From Paracoccaceae bacterium (lineage in GTDB: Bacteria > Pseudomonadota > Alphaproteobacteria > Rhodobacterales > Rhodobacteraceae), in the NCBI GenBank assembly GCA_009922885.1, contig RFUP01000144.1, positions 1-6,296 of the forward strand: DNA of 6,296 bases, read 5' to 3'. The first letter of the stretch is position 1; the number at the start of each line of letters is the position of its first letter. This document shows positions 1-5,835 of the stretch, in pieces. The notes below the pieces were generated by a model. The model did no database searches and was not told the origin of the DNA. It saw only the letters and a program-made list of their open reading frames with translations. Position numbers and translations under genes: made by a program.

Positions 1-875
1 GCCCCACCCCCATCGACCACGCGCTCCCTGTCACCACGCCCGACTTCCAAACCGGAAGCCAGTTCGGCTGCATGCCGCCCCGTGACGTGCTTCTCACCGT
101 CGGCTCCGAAATCCTCGAAGCCACCATGTCCTATCGCTGCCGCTGGTTCGAATACCTGAACTACCGCCCGCTGATGCAGCAATACTGGAACGAAGACCCC
201 AACTTCCGCCATGAGGCCGCCCCCAAGCCGCGCCTCACCGATGCCGATTACCACCCCGATTATCTCAGCGAGAAAATCGGCGTCGAGAAGCGCCTCAAAT
301 GGGCCGCCGAGAAGTTCTTCGTCACCACCGAGGAAGAACCCCTTTTCGACGCCGCCGACGTCCTGCGCTTCGGGCGTGACCTCGTGGTCCAGCACGGCTT
401 CACCACGAACCTCAAAGGCATCGAGTGGCTGCGCCGCCACTTCCCCGATCACCGCGTCCACGCCGTGAACTTCCCCGGCGATCCCTACCCGATCCACATC
501 GACGCCACCTTCACCCCCCTGCGTCCGGGCCTGATCCTGAACAACCCGCAGCGCCGCCTGCCGTCGGACCAGCGCGAGATGTTCGAGAAGAACGGCTGGG
601 AAATCGTCGACAGCGCCCAGCCCGCGCACAACCAGCCCCCGCCGCTCTGCTACTCTTCGGTGTGGCTCTCGATGAACGTGCTTGTCCTCGACCCCAAAAC
701 CGTCTGCGTCGAGAAATCCGAGGTCTATCAGGCCGAGCAGATGGACAGGCTCGGCATGGAAGTCGTCGAGGTCGACCTCCGCGACGCCTACGCCTTCGGC
801 GGCGGCCTCCACTGCTGCACCGCCGACGTCTACCGCGAAGGCACCTGCGAGGACTACTTCCCGCACCTCTCCTGA
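1..875 (+). CDS. Glycine amidinotransferase-like protein (arginine amidinotransferase, GATM/StrB family), 5' partial
   Basis: The frame is open from base 3 at the window edge to TGA at 873-875, so the real start lies outside. The ATG at 72 is internal, because the codons before it (reading ...TPDFQTG...FGC) continue the homology to vertebrate AGAT. The family moves the amidino group of arginine to an amine acceptor through a covalent Cys intermediate, releasing ornithine. Numbering from the Met at 72, the catalytic triad is visible: Asp93 in LFDAAD, His142 in IHIDATF and Cys248 in GGGLHCCT. Asp-to-His spacing is 49 residues, as in human AGAT (D254/H303), and His-to-Cys is 106 against 104. WLSMNVLVLD and GIEWLRRHF are further family blocks. 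The protein is probably cytosolic. The acceptor (glycine, lysine as in AmtA, an inosamine as in StrB1, or other) cannot be read from the sequence. A strong terminator follows, and a guanidino-acid hydrolase lies 120 bp downstream. The family assignment is secure, but the substrate is not. Confidence 0.9.
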   Translation, partial: PTPIDHALPVTTPDFQTGSQFGCMPPRDVLLTVGSEILEATMSYRCRWFEYLNYRPLMQQYWNEDPNFRHEAAPKPRLTDADYHPDYLSEKIGVEKRLKWAAEKFFVTTEEEPLFDAADVLRFGRDLVVQHGFTTNLKGIEWLRRHFPDHRVHAVNFPGDPYPIHIDATFTPLRPGLILNNPQRRLPSDQREMFEKNGWEIVDSAQPAHNQPPPLCYSSVWLSMNVLVLDPKTVCVEKSEVYQAEQMDRLGMEVVEVDLRDAYAFGGGLHCCTADVYREGTCEDYFPHLS

Positions 876-892
876 TCTTCAGGACAAACCCC

Positions 893-925
893 AAAGGCCG
901 CGCCCCAAGCGCGGCCTTTTTCTTT
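893..925 (+). terminator. Rho-independent terminator after the amidinotransferase gene
   Basis: A perfect 11-bp stem (AAAGGCCGCGC at 893-903 with GCGCGGCCTTT at 909-919) closes a 5-base loop, CCCAA. A T-rich tail follows at 917-925 (TTTTT, C, TTT). It starts 17 bases after the stop codon and points in the direction of the amidinotransferase. It should separate that transcript from the ureohydrolase gene starting at 996, though partial read-through is possible. Confidence 0.9.
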
Positions 926-937
926 GCCCCATCCCGC

Positions 938-966
938 TTGAATTGCACCCCCGAACGCGCTCTAGT
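938..966 (+). promoter_or_regulatory. Candidate sigma70-type promoter of the ureohydrolase gene
   Basis: TTGAAT (938-943, 4 of 6 to consensus -35) and TCTAGT (961-966, 4 of 6 to -10) are separated by 17 bp. They sit between the terminator and the ATG at 996, giving a leader of about 20 bases. The position, just after a terminator, is what makes it plausible. The boxes themselves are only moderate matches. Confidence 0.35.
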
Positions 967-995
967 TTCCTCGAAACCCAACAGCGAGCACACCC

Positions 996-1970
996 ATGAC
1001 CGAGCGCAATCAACCCCTTGGCGGCAATGACATGCCCCGTTTCGGCGGCCCTGCCACCATGATGCGCCTGCCCTCGGCCACTTCTCCCGAAGGCCTCGAC
1101 GCCGCCTTCATCGGCATCCCGATGGATCACGGCACCTCGAACCGCCCCGGCACACGCCTCGGCCCGCGCCAGATCCGCGATGAAAGCCGCATGCTCCGCC
1201 CCTATAACATGGCCACTGGCGCCGCCCCCTTCGATCACCTTCAAGTCGCCGATCTGGGCGATGTGCCGATCAACACTTTCGATCTGAAGAAGTCCGTCGA
1301 CATCATCACCGCCCATTACAATACCGTTCTGAAGAGCGGCGTGATCCCCCTCACCCTTGGCGGCGATCACACCCTCACATGGCCCATCCTCCGCGCCATC
1401 AAACAGCGCCACGGCCCCGTCGCCCTCATCCACATCGACGCCCATGCCGACATCAACGAAACCATGTTCGGTGAAACCGTCGCCCACGGCTGCCCCTTCC
1501 GGCGCGCATGGGAAGACGGCTGCCTCGACAACAACAAGGTCTTCCAGATCGGCCTGCGCGGCACAGGCTATGCGCCCGAGGATTTCGACTGGGCGCGCGA
1601 CCAAGGCTGGACCGTGATCCAAGCCGAAGAATGCTGGGGAAAATCCCTCTCGGGCCTCATGGCCCAGATCCGCACCAAGATCGGCAATACCCCCGTCTAC
1701 ATCAGCTATGATATCGACAGCCTCGACCCCGCCTTCGCCCCCGGCACGGGCACCGTCGAACCGGGCGGGCTTTCCACACGGCAGGCGCTCGAAATCATCC
1801 GCGGCTGCGCGGGCCTCAACATCGTCGGCGGCGATCTCGTCGAGGTTTCGCCCCCCTACGATCCCAGCGGCAACACCGCCCTCATCGGCGCGAACCTGCT
1901 CTACGAAATGCTCTGCGTCCTGCCCGGCGTGCCGCAGAAAACGCCGCGCGGCTCAGGGATGGTGTTCTAA
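996..1970 (+). CDS. Ureohydrolase, agmatinase family, guanidinobutyrase (GbuA/GpuA)-like
   Basis: This 324-residue cytosolic metalloenzyme of the arginase/agmatinase superfamily hydrolyses a guanidino group to an amine plus urea, normally with two Mn ions. The metal ligands are all present: His125 in GGDHT, Asp148, His150 and Asp152 in DAHAD, and Asp239 and Asp241 in SYDIDSLDP. The N-terminal block QPLGGNDMPRFGG, then TMMRLP, RPYNMATGAAPF and QAEECW, look like Pseudomonas GbuA/GpuA (4-guanidinobutyrate, 3-guanidinopropionate) rather than E. coli SpeB. Automatic pipelines would probably call it speB, agmatinase. The related guanidine hydrolase branch (GdmH) cannot be excluded. The start at 996 is chosen because the GbuA-like N-terminus begins there, although no clear Shine-Dalgarno sequence precedes it. 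Where I recall HGTTF in GbuA, this protein has HGCPF (164-168), which might affect substrate choice. The stop at 1968-1970 lies one base from the convergent aminotransferase stop. The upstream amidinotransferase points to guanidino metabolism. Confidence 0.9.
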   Translation: MTERNQPLGGNDMPRFGGPATMMRLPSATSPEGLDAAFIGIPMDHGTSNRPGTRLGPRQIRDESRMLRPYNMATGAAPFDHLQVADLGDVPINTFDLKKSVDIITAHYNTVLKSGVIPLTLGGDHTLTWPILRAIKQRHGPVALIHIDAHADINETMFGETVAHGCPFRRAWEDGCLDNNKVFQIGLRGTGYAPEDFDWARDQGWTVIQAEECWGKSLSGLMAQIRTKIGNTPVYISYDIDSLDPAFAPGTGTVEPGGLSTRQALEIIRGCAGLNIVGGDLVEVSPPYDPSGNTALIGANLLYEMLCVLPGVPQKTPRGSGMVF

Positions 1971-1971
1971 C

Positions 1972-2877
1972 TCATCCCCCGTAGGGCACATCCTCGCGGA
2001 ACTCGGGCCGCATCATCCAGTCGAAATAGCCCTCGCGCAGCGCCGCCGATTTCGGCCCCGGCGTGCCGTTCGAATAGATCCGGTCATTCACCCGCGTCAC
2101 AGGCAGAATGCCACCCGAGGAGGTGGTGAGGAAAATCTCCTCCGCCTCCAGAAACTCTTCCATCGGCAAGGGGCGCTTCTCCACCGTATATCCATGCGCC
2201 TCGCACAACTCGATCGCCGTCCGCCGCGTCAGCCCATGCAACACACCGTGATCCGACGTCACCACGCGGTCGCCCTGCACGATGAACGCATTGAACCCCG
2301 GCCCTTCCGTCACATTGCCCGCATGGTCGGTCAAAAGCACCGTATCGAAATCCCGGTCCTTCGCCGCGAACAGCCCTTGGGTGAAATCGCCCCAATGGTA
2401 ATTCTTCGCGCGCGGGTTCACGCAATCTTCGGGAATGCGATGGATATCGTCGGGGATATACACGCTCACGCCACGCGCCACGCGCTCAAGCGGGATGATA
2501 TTCACATAAGGCACACACCACGCGAAGAAGTGGTTGGCGCAAAAGCGCGGATCGCGCGTGCCCGGCACAATCGGCGCGCCGCGCGAGCACACCATCGCCA
2601 CATAAGCCTCCCGGAGGCCCGACGCCGCCACCATCTCGATCAGCGCCTGCCGGATCTCCGCGCGGTCCATCCCCGGCGCCAGCCGCAGATCCGCCATCGA
2701 GGCCATGAACCGATCAAGGTAATCCTCCAGTCGGAAGAACGCGCCCTTCCACACAGGCACCACGTCATAGGTCACATCGCTATGCGTCAGCCCCCAGTCG
2801 AGCACCCCCATCGAGGCCTCGCCAATGGGCATGATCTTCCCGCGCATCCACGCCGCACCCGCACTGAAATCCGCCAT
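1972..2877 (-). CDS. Class IV PLP-dependent aminotransferase (BCAT/D-amino acid/(R)-amine transaminase-like)
   Basis: This 301-residue fold-type IV transaminase moves an amino group between an amine or amino acid and a keto acid, using PLP bound to a lysine. Lys158 in AKNYHWGDF is the predicted Schiff-base residue. Glu191 in VTEGPGFN, 33 residues later, should contact the pyridine nitrogen, while GLT (215-217) and TTSSGG (251-256) should bind the phosphate. HSDVTYDVV, the KNYHW block and the whole-chain layout resemble the (R)-selective amine transaminases (ATA-117 type) more than classical IlvE. The start is set at 2877, not at an in-frame ATG at 2901, because a GGGAGG ribosome binding site lies between the two. 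The Pro at 193 departs from the usual small residue in the class IV signature. The gene diverges from the M20 hydrolase gene and converges with the ureohydrolase. Its substrate is unknown. Pipelines are likely to call it branched-chain amino acid aminotransferase or D-amino acid aminotransferase. Confidence 0.88.
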   Translation of the reverse strand: MADFSAGAAWMRGKIMPIGEASMGVLDWGLTHSDVTYDVVPVWKGAFFRLEDYLDRFMASMADLRLAPGMDRAEIRQALIEMVAASGLREAYVAMVCSRGAPIVPGTRDPRFCANHFFAWCVPYVNIIPLERVARGVSVYIPDDIHRIPEDCVNPRAKNYHWGDFTQGLFAAKDRDFDTVLLTDHAGNVTEGPGFNAFIVQGDRVVTSDHGVLHGLTRRTAIELCEAHGYTVEKRPLPMEEFLEAEEIFLTTSSGGILPVTRVNDRIYSNGTPGPKSAALREGYFDWMMRPEFREDVPYGG

Positions 2878-2884
2878 AGCCCTG

Positions 2885-2890
2885 CCTCCC
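2885..2890 (-). promoter_or_regulatory. Shine-Dalgarno site deciding the aminotransferase start
   Basis: On the minus strand GGGAGG lies 7 bases before the ATG at 2877. It falls inside the extra codons that the alternative ATG at 2901 would add, so it supports the shorter protein beginning MADFSAG. It is the clearest ribosome binding site among the full-length genes here. Confidence 0.75.
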
Positions 2891-2944
2891 GCGCCTCGCA
2901 TTTTCGCGATCCTGCACCGCCGCGCCCCTCTCGGTCAATCGGCC

Positions 2945-2982
2945 CCTTGGCCCTGCATTATGCACCTTGGAAACGCCTGCAT
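2945..2982. repeat. Palindrome and short direct repeats in the divergent intergenic region (operator candidate)
   Basis: The 157-bp gap between the divergent aminotransferase and M20 genes contains a perfect 11-bp palindrome, TGCAT-T-ATGCA (2954-2964). It is flanked by two copies of CCTTGG exactly 20 bp apart (2945-2950 and 2965-2970) and two of CTGCAT 24 bp apart (2953-2958 and 2977-2982). Such an arrangement between two divergent catabolic genes fits a binding site for a regulator controlling both. No regulator gene is in the window, so this is a pattern only. Confidence 0.35.
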
Positions 2983-2996
2983 CCGCGCCCTAAGAT
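2967..2996 (+). promoter_or_regulatory. Candidate promoter of the M20 hydrolase gene
   Basis: TTGGAA (2967-2972) and TAAGAT (2991-2996), 18 bp apart, are each a 4-of-6 match to sigma70 boxes and lie 38 bases before the ATG at 3035. The -35 box overlaps the second CCTTGG repeat and touches the palindrome at 2954-2964, so a protein bound there could control it. A nearby GATAAT (3005-3010) is a better -10 on its own but has no -35 partner. I found no convincing promoter for the minus-strand aminotransferase, though CATAAT (complement of 2958-2963) is a possible -10. Confidence 0.3.
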
Positions 2997-3034
2997 CACT
3001 TGCAGATAATGCTCCCAACACAAAGACCGATCCC

Positions 3035-4459
3035 ATGAACGAACATCCCCTTTGGGCCTATGTCGAAAAAGCCCACCCCCGCTTTCGCGAATTGAGTGAC
3101 CGTGTCTGGGCCACGCCCGAAACCTGCTACACCGAAAGCGCCTCGGCCGCCGCCCATCTCGAAGAACTCCGCCACCAAGGCTTCCGCATCACCGAAAATA
3201 TCGCGGATATCCCCACCGCCCTCATGGGCGAAGCAGGTGAAGGCGGCCCCGTGATCGCGTTTCTGGGCGAATTCGACGCCCTCGCAGGCCTCAGCCAACA
3301 GGCCGACGTGGCCGAACAGATCCCCCTCGAAGCGGGCGCGAACGGGCATGGTTGCGGGCACAACCTCCTTGGATCAGGCGCCATGCTCGCCGCCACTGCC
3401 GTCAAGAACTGGCTCGAAGCCACAGGCACCAAAGGCCGCGTGCGCTACTACGGCTGCCCCGCCGAAGAAGGCGGCGCCGCGAAAGCTTTCATGGTCCGCA
3501 GCGGCGCTTTCGATGATGTCGATATCGCCATCACTTGGCACCCCGGCAGCCTCCCCGGCCTCGTGCGCGGCAGCTCGCTCGCCAATGCCCGCGTTGATTT
3601 CACCTTTCACGGCAAAGCCGCCCATGCCGCCGCCGCCCCGCACCTCGGGCGCAGCGCACTCGATGCGGCAGAACTGATGAACGTCGGCATCAATTACCTG
3701 CGTGAACACATGCCCGACGAGGCCCGCATCCATTACGCCTATATCGACGCAGGCGGCATCTCCCCCAACGTCGTTCAAGCCAAATCCAAAGTCCGCTACG
3801 TCGTGCGCGACGCTACAGGCCCCGCCATGCTCACCCTCTTGGAACGCGTCCGCAAAGTGGCAGACGGCGCCGCCCTCATGACCGAAACCCGCGTCGAAAG
3901 CCGCGTCCTCGCGGCTGTCTCGAACCTGATCTACAACGCCCCCCTTGGCGAAGCGATGCAGCGCCACCTCGAACAACTCGGCCCACCTGCTTTCACCGCT
4001 GATGATCTCGCCTATGCCCAGAAGTTCCAAGACACCCTGACCGACGCCGACATCGCCACCGCCTACCGCTTCATGGGCATCACCGAAGAGGCGCGCAAAG
4101 CCTTGCCGGATTTCGTCGTGCCCATCACCGCGCCCGTAGTCGATATGGCAGGCTCCACCGATGTGGCCGATGTGAGCTGGGTCGTGCCCACCGTGCAATT
4201 CTGGGGCGCAAACCACGCCATTGGCACCCAGCTTCATAGCTGGCAAGCCACGGCGCAGGGCAAGGGCGATCCAGCGATCAAAGGCATGGTCCATGCCGCT
4301 GCCGTCATGGCGGCCACCGGGGCTGAAGCGATGATCAACGCCGATCTCCGCGCCGCCGCCAAAGCCGATCTCGCCAAGCGCGTCGGCCCCAAGGGCTATG
4401 TCTGCCCTCTGCCCGAAGGCGCGGCTCCGCCCATCGCGGAAATGGGCGGCAAGGCATGA
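3035..4459 (+). CDS. M20-family amidohydrolase, AbgB (p-aminobenzoyl-glutamate hydrolase subunit B)-like
   Basis: This 474-residue metallohydrolase of peptidase family M20 (subfamily D type) cleaves amide bonds of N-acylated amino acids. Its length matches E. coli AbgB (about 480). Expected metal or catalytic residues are visible: Cys107 and His109 in HGCGHN, Glu144/Glu145 in PAEEGG, His169 in ITWHPG and a C-terminal His401 in TQLHSW. The dimerisation domain should span roughly 187-300, beginning VDFTFHGKAAHAA. The frame stays open upstream to 2825, but MNEHPLWAYVEKAHPRF is the family-like N-terminus and the extra upstream sequence overlaps the divergent aminotransferase, so the ATG at 3035 is chosen. 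No strong Shine-Dalgarno sequence precedes it. There is no AbgA-like partner in the window, so it may act alone. The substrate could be an N-acyl or aminobenzoyl amino acid and is not determined. The stop lies 4 bases from the convergent alpha/beta hydrolase stop. No signal peptide is visible, so the protein is probably cytosolic. Confidence 0.88.
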   Translation: MNEHPLWAYVEKAHPRFRELSDRVWATPETCYTESASAAAHLEELRHQGFRITENIADIPTALMGEAGEGGPVIAFLGEFDALAGLSQQADVAEQIPLEAGANGHGCGHNLLGSGAMLAATAVKNWLEATGTKGRVRYYGCPAEEGGAAKAFMVRSGAFDDVDIAITWHPGSLPGLVRGSSLANARVDFTFHGKAAHAAAAPHLGRSALDAAELMNVGINYLREHMPDEARIHYAYIDAGGISPNVVQAKSKVRYVVRDATGPAMLTLLERVRKVADGAALMTETRVESRVLAAVSNLIYNAPLGEAMQRHLEQLGPPAFTADDLAYAQKFQDTLTDADIATAYRFMGITEEARKALPDFVVPITAPVVDMAGSTDVADVSWVVPTVQFWGANHAIGTQLHSWQATAQGKGDPAIKGMVHAAAVMAATGAEAMINADLRAAAKADLAKRVGPKGYVCPLPEGAAPPIAEMGGKA

Positions 4460-4463
4460 TCCC

Positions 4464-5564
4464 TCACGGGACCTTCCGCTCCCAGCGGAGGCCCGCTGTC
4501 GTGTCCGGTGCGAAGCCCGTGAAGTCGCCTGTCAGGTAACGGGCGCGCGCCGCGTCGCCCTTCACGTGCAGGTCCAGAAACGCCAGCGCCGCGTGCTGGG
4601 CGATATTGTTCATCGCCACCGAGTCCCAAACCGCATCGGCGTAATGCTCGAAGGGCACGAACTCCAGATGTTCCGAGGGTGCCCATGATTCCTCCGGCGC
4701 AGGGATGGGTGCCGCCGCATTATGCCCCGCATTCACGAAGGTCAGGAGGTGCCGCTCCACGCCCACCGCTTCCTCGAAAATCCGCCGCATCCCCGTTTCA
4801 TAGCCCGAGGTGTGATCCTCGCTCCCCGCCATCACCATCATCGGCACCGCGATCCGCGCCAGCCCGTCCGCTTGCCACAGATCATACTGCCGCCCCCATG
4901 GCCCGATGGCGATAATCGCCTTCAACGCCGGATCAACCTCTGGCACGCGGTAGTGTTCCCAAAGCTCCCGTTCCGGCGCGTAATCAGACGCCAGCGCCAC
5001 CTCCGAAATCCCTGCCCCCGCCGCGATCAGCGCGCCATAGCCGCCCATCGAATAGCCGATGATGGCCGAGCGCGAACAATCCGCCCGCCCCGCCAAAGCC
5101 TGCCGCACAAAGGCGGTATCCTTCGGGCGGTTCACCAGCGTCGAGGCAATCGGCCGCTTGTCGGCATAGGTGCTGTCCGTGTGATCCACCGACGCCACCA
5201 CATACCCGTGCGACGCCAGCTTCTCCCCCAGATGGCTCAACAAATAGCGGTTCCCCGGATAGCCATGCGAGAGGATCACCAGCGGAAATTCCGCCCCCAA
5301 AGGCACCGCATCCCGCCGCGCCGATCCATGCAAGGTGGCCCAACCATGCCCGTCCCTCAGAAGCGTCCGGTAAGGCTCGTCGCGCCCGCTGCCAGCCTTC
5401 GCGGGATACCACGATTCCACCCGCAAAGCCCGATCCGAAACACCCCCCGCCGCCACATCCGGCTGCGCGGGATGAACGAGATCAAGCGTCTCCACGCCCA
5501 CGGCATAGTCCCCGAATGCCGCCAGTTCCGGCGCATCCGGCCGCGTCAGATCAATCCGGTTCAT
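4464..5564 (-). CDS. Alpha/beta hydrolase, dienelactone hydrolase / PAF-acetylhydrolase-like
   Basis: This 366-residue serine hydrolase has the alpha/beta fold and acts on an ester or similar bond of unknown identity. The order of motifs is canonical: the oxyanion-hole region LSHGYPGNR (98-106), nucleophile elbow GYSMGG with Ser172, acid Asp250 in AGSEDHTSG, and base His281 in NAGHN. HGYPGNRYLLSHLGEKLASHGYVV and the distant spacing of the acid resemble the COG4188 predicted dienelactone hydrolase and plasma PAF-acetylhydrolase group. The start at 5564 (MNRIDLTRPD) is preferred to an in-frame ATG at 5603, because the extra 13 codons run through a stem-loop and look noncoding, and a GAGGG lies 11-15 bases upstream of 5564. 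There is no obvious signal peptide, so a cytosolic location is likely. It is preceded on the same strand, 51 bases away, by the zinc-ribbon microprotein gene. The family is sure but the substrate is not. Confidence 0.85.
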   Translation of the reverse strand: MNRIDLTRPDAPELAAFGDYAVGVETLDLVHPAQPDVAAGGVSDRALRVESWYPAKAGSGRDEPYRTLLRDGHGWATLHGSARRDAVPLGAEFPLVILSHGYPGNRYLLSHLGEKLASHGYVVASVDHTDSTYADKRPIASTLVNRPKDTAFVRQALAGRADCSRSAIIGYSMGGYGALIAAGAGISEVALASDYAPERELWEHYRVPEVDPALKAIIAIGPWGRQYDLWQADGLARIAVPMMVMAGSEDHTSGYETGMRRIFEEAVGVERHLLTFVNAGHNAAAPIPAPEESWAPSEHLEFVPFEHYADAVWDSVAMNNIAQHAALAFLDLHVKGDAARARYLTGDFTGFAPDTTAGLRWERKVP

Positions 5565-5575
5565 TGCTCTATTAT

Positions 5576-5599
5576 CCCTCGCGCCGACTACAGCGAGGG
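5576..5599 (-). promoter_or_regulatory. Stem-loop overlapping the hydrolase ribosome-binding region
   Basis: A perfect 7-bp inverted repeat (CCCTCGC at 5576-5582, GCGAGGG at 5593-5599) encloses 10 bases. In the minus-strand RNA it folds just after the zinc-ribbon stop codon and ends 11 bases before the hydrolase ATG. Its 3' arm carries GAGGG, the only Shine-Dalgarno-like stretch for the hydrolase. No T-tract follows on either strand, so it is not a normal terminator. It may mask translation initiation or mark an RNA processing boundary. Confidence 0.4.
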
Positions 5600-5615
5600 C
5601 CATACGACATGAAGA

Positions 5616-5783
5616 TCAGGCCAATGTCGACAGGATCATCAGCACCGCTATCAATGCGGCTCCCAAGCCTAGAAAATAGCTCGAAAGTCGGTTCTTCAGC
5701 GGCGTCGGAGTATGGCACCTGCCGCACTCGGCCACATTGAATCTCATCTTGTGGCCACATGCGTGGCATTCAAAAATTCGCAT
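5616..5783 (-). CDS. Small zinc-ribbon protein with one C-terminal transmembrane helix (55 aa)
   Basis: ATG at 5783 to TGA at 5618-5616 encodes 55 residues. The N-terminus has two CxxC knuckles, ECHACGHK (Cys6, Cys9) and ECGRCH (Cys20, Cys23), ten residues apart, which is a compact zinc-ribbon. A basic patch KNR (30-32) then precedes one hydrophobic segment, about residues 35-54 (YFLGLGAAL to ILSTL), that ends the protein. By the positive-inside rule the zinc ribbon should face the cytoplasm. An in-frame TGA lies 27-25 bases upstream of the ATG, so the start cannot move far. The ribosome binding site is weak (GGA 4 bases upstream). Codon use (TTT, ATT, CTA, TTG, AGA) is less GC-biased than in the neighbours. 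It lies 51 bases upstream of the hydrolase gene in the same direction and may be cotranscribed. No function is known to me. The tight match to a zinc-ribbon plus helix makes chance unlikely. Confidence 0.72.
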   Translation of the reverse strand: MRIFECHACGHKMRFNVAECGRCHTPTPLKNRLSSYFLGLGAALIAVLMILSTLA

Positions 5784-5802
5784 CGGATCCGAAAACTTGT
5801 TT

Positions 5803-5831
5803 ATTATTCAACCTTTAAGTAATTCCTTGAA
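5803..5831 (-). promoter_or_regulatory. Candidate promoter of the zinc-ribbon/hydrolase pair
   Basis: On the minus strand TTCAAG (complement of 5826-5831) and AATAAT (complement of 5803-5808, 5 of 6 to TATAAT) are 17 bp apart, ending 19 bases before the ATG at 5783. The surrounding DNA is AT-rich (17 of 50 bases G or C at 5784-5833). The -35 is weak. A second, perfect TATAAT on the same strand (complement of 5883-5888) has no -35 partner and would give a leader of about 95 bases. Confidence 0.3.
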
Positions 5832-5835
5832 GCAT

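Noticed and set aside
879..1622. Long minus-strand open frame (247 codons) antisense to the ureohydrolase
   Set aside because: It lies opposite a gene with intact metal-binding motifs and shows no recognisable domain. Long antisense frames are expected in DNA this GC-rich.
2878..2901. Longer aminotransferase start at 2901
   Set aside because: The GGGAGG ribosome binding site lies inside the extra codons and points to the ATG at 2877.
1708..3009. 433-codon plus-strand open frame across the aminotransferase
   Set aside because: The translation is Arg/His/Pro-rich with no motif, and it covers the 3' end of the ureohydrolase and the whole antisense aminotransferase.
2825..3034. N-terminal extension of the M20 protein to an ATG at 2825
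   Set aside because: The extension overlaps the coding start of the divergent aminotransferase and the promoter region. The family-like N-terminus begins at 3035.
3374..4294. 306-codon minus-strand frame antisense to the M20 gene
   Set aside because: Its Gly/Ala/His-rich composition mirrors the codons of the real gene, and it has no domain or start signal.
4475..4489. TCCGCT-CCC-AGCGGA hairpin as a terminator for the convergent M20 gene
   Set aside because: It is short, lies within the 3' coding end of the hydrolase, and has no T-tract on either strand.
4722..5612. 296-codon plus-strand frame antisense to the alpha/beta hydrolase
   Set aside because: It is rich in Arg, His and Pro with no family motif, while the other strand has a complete Ser-Asp-His triad.
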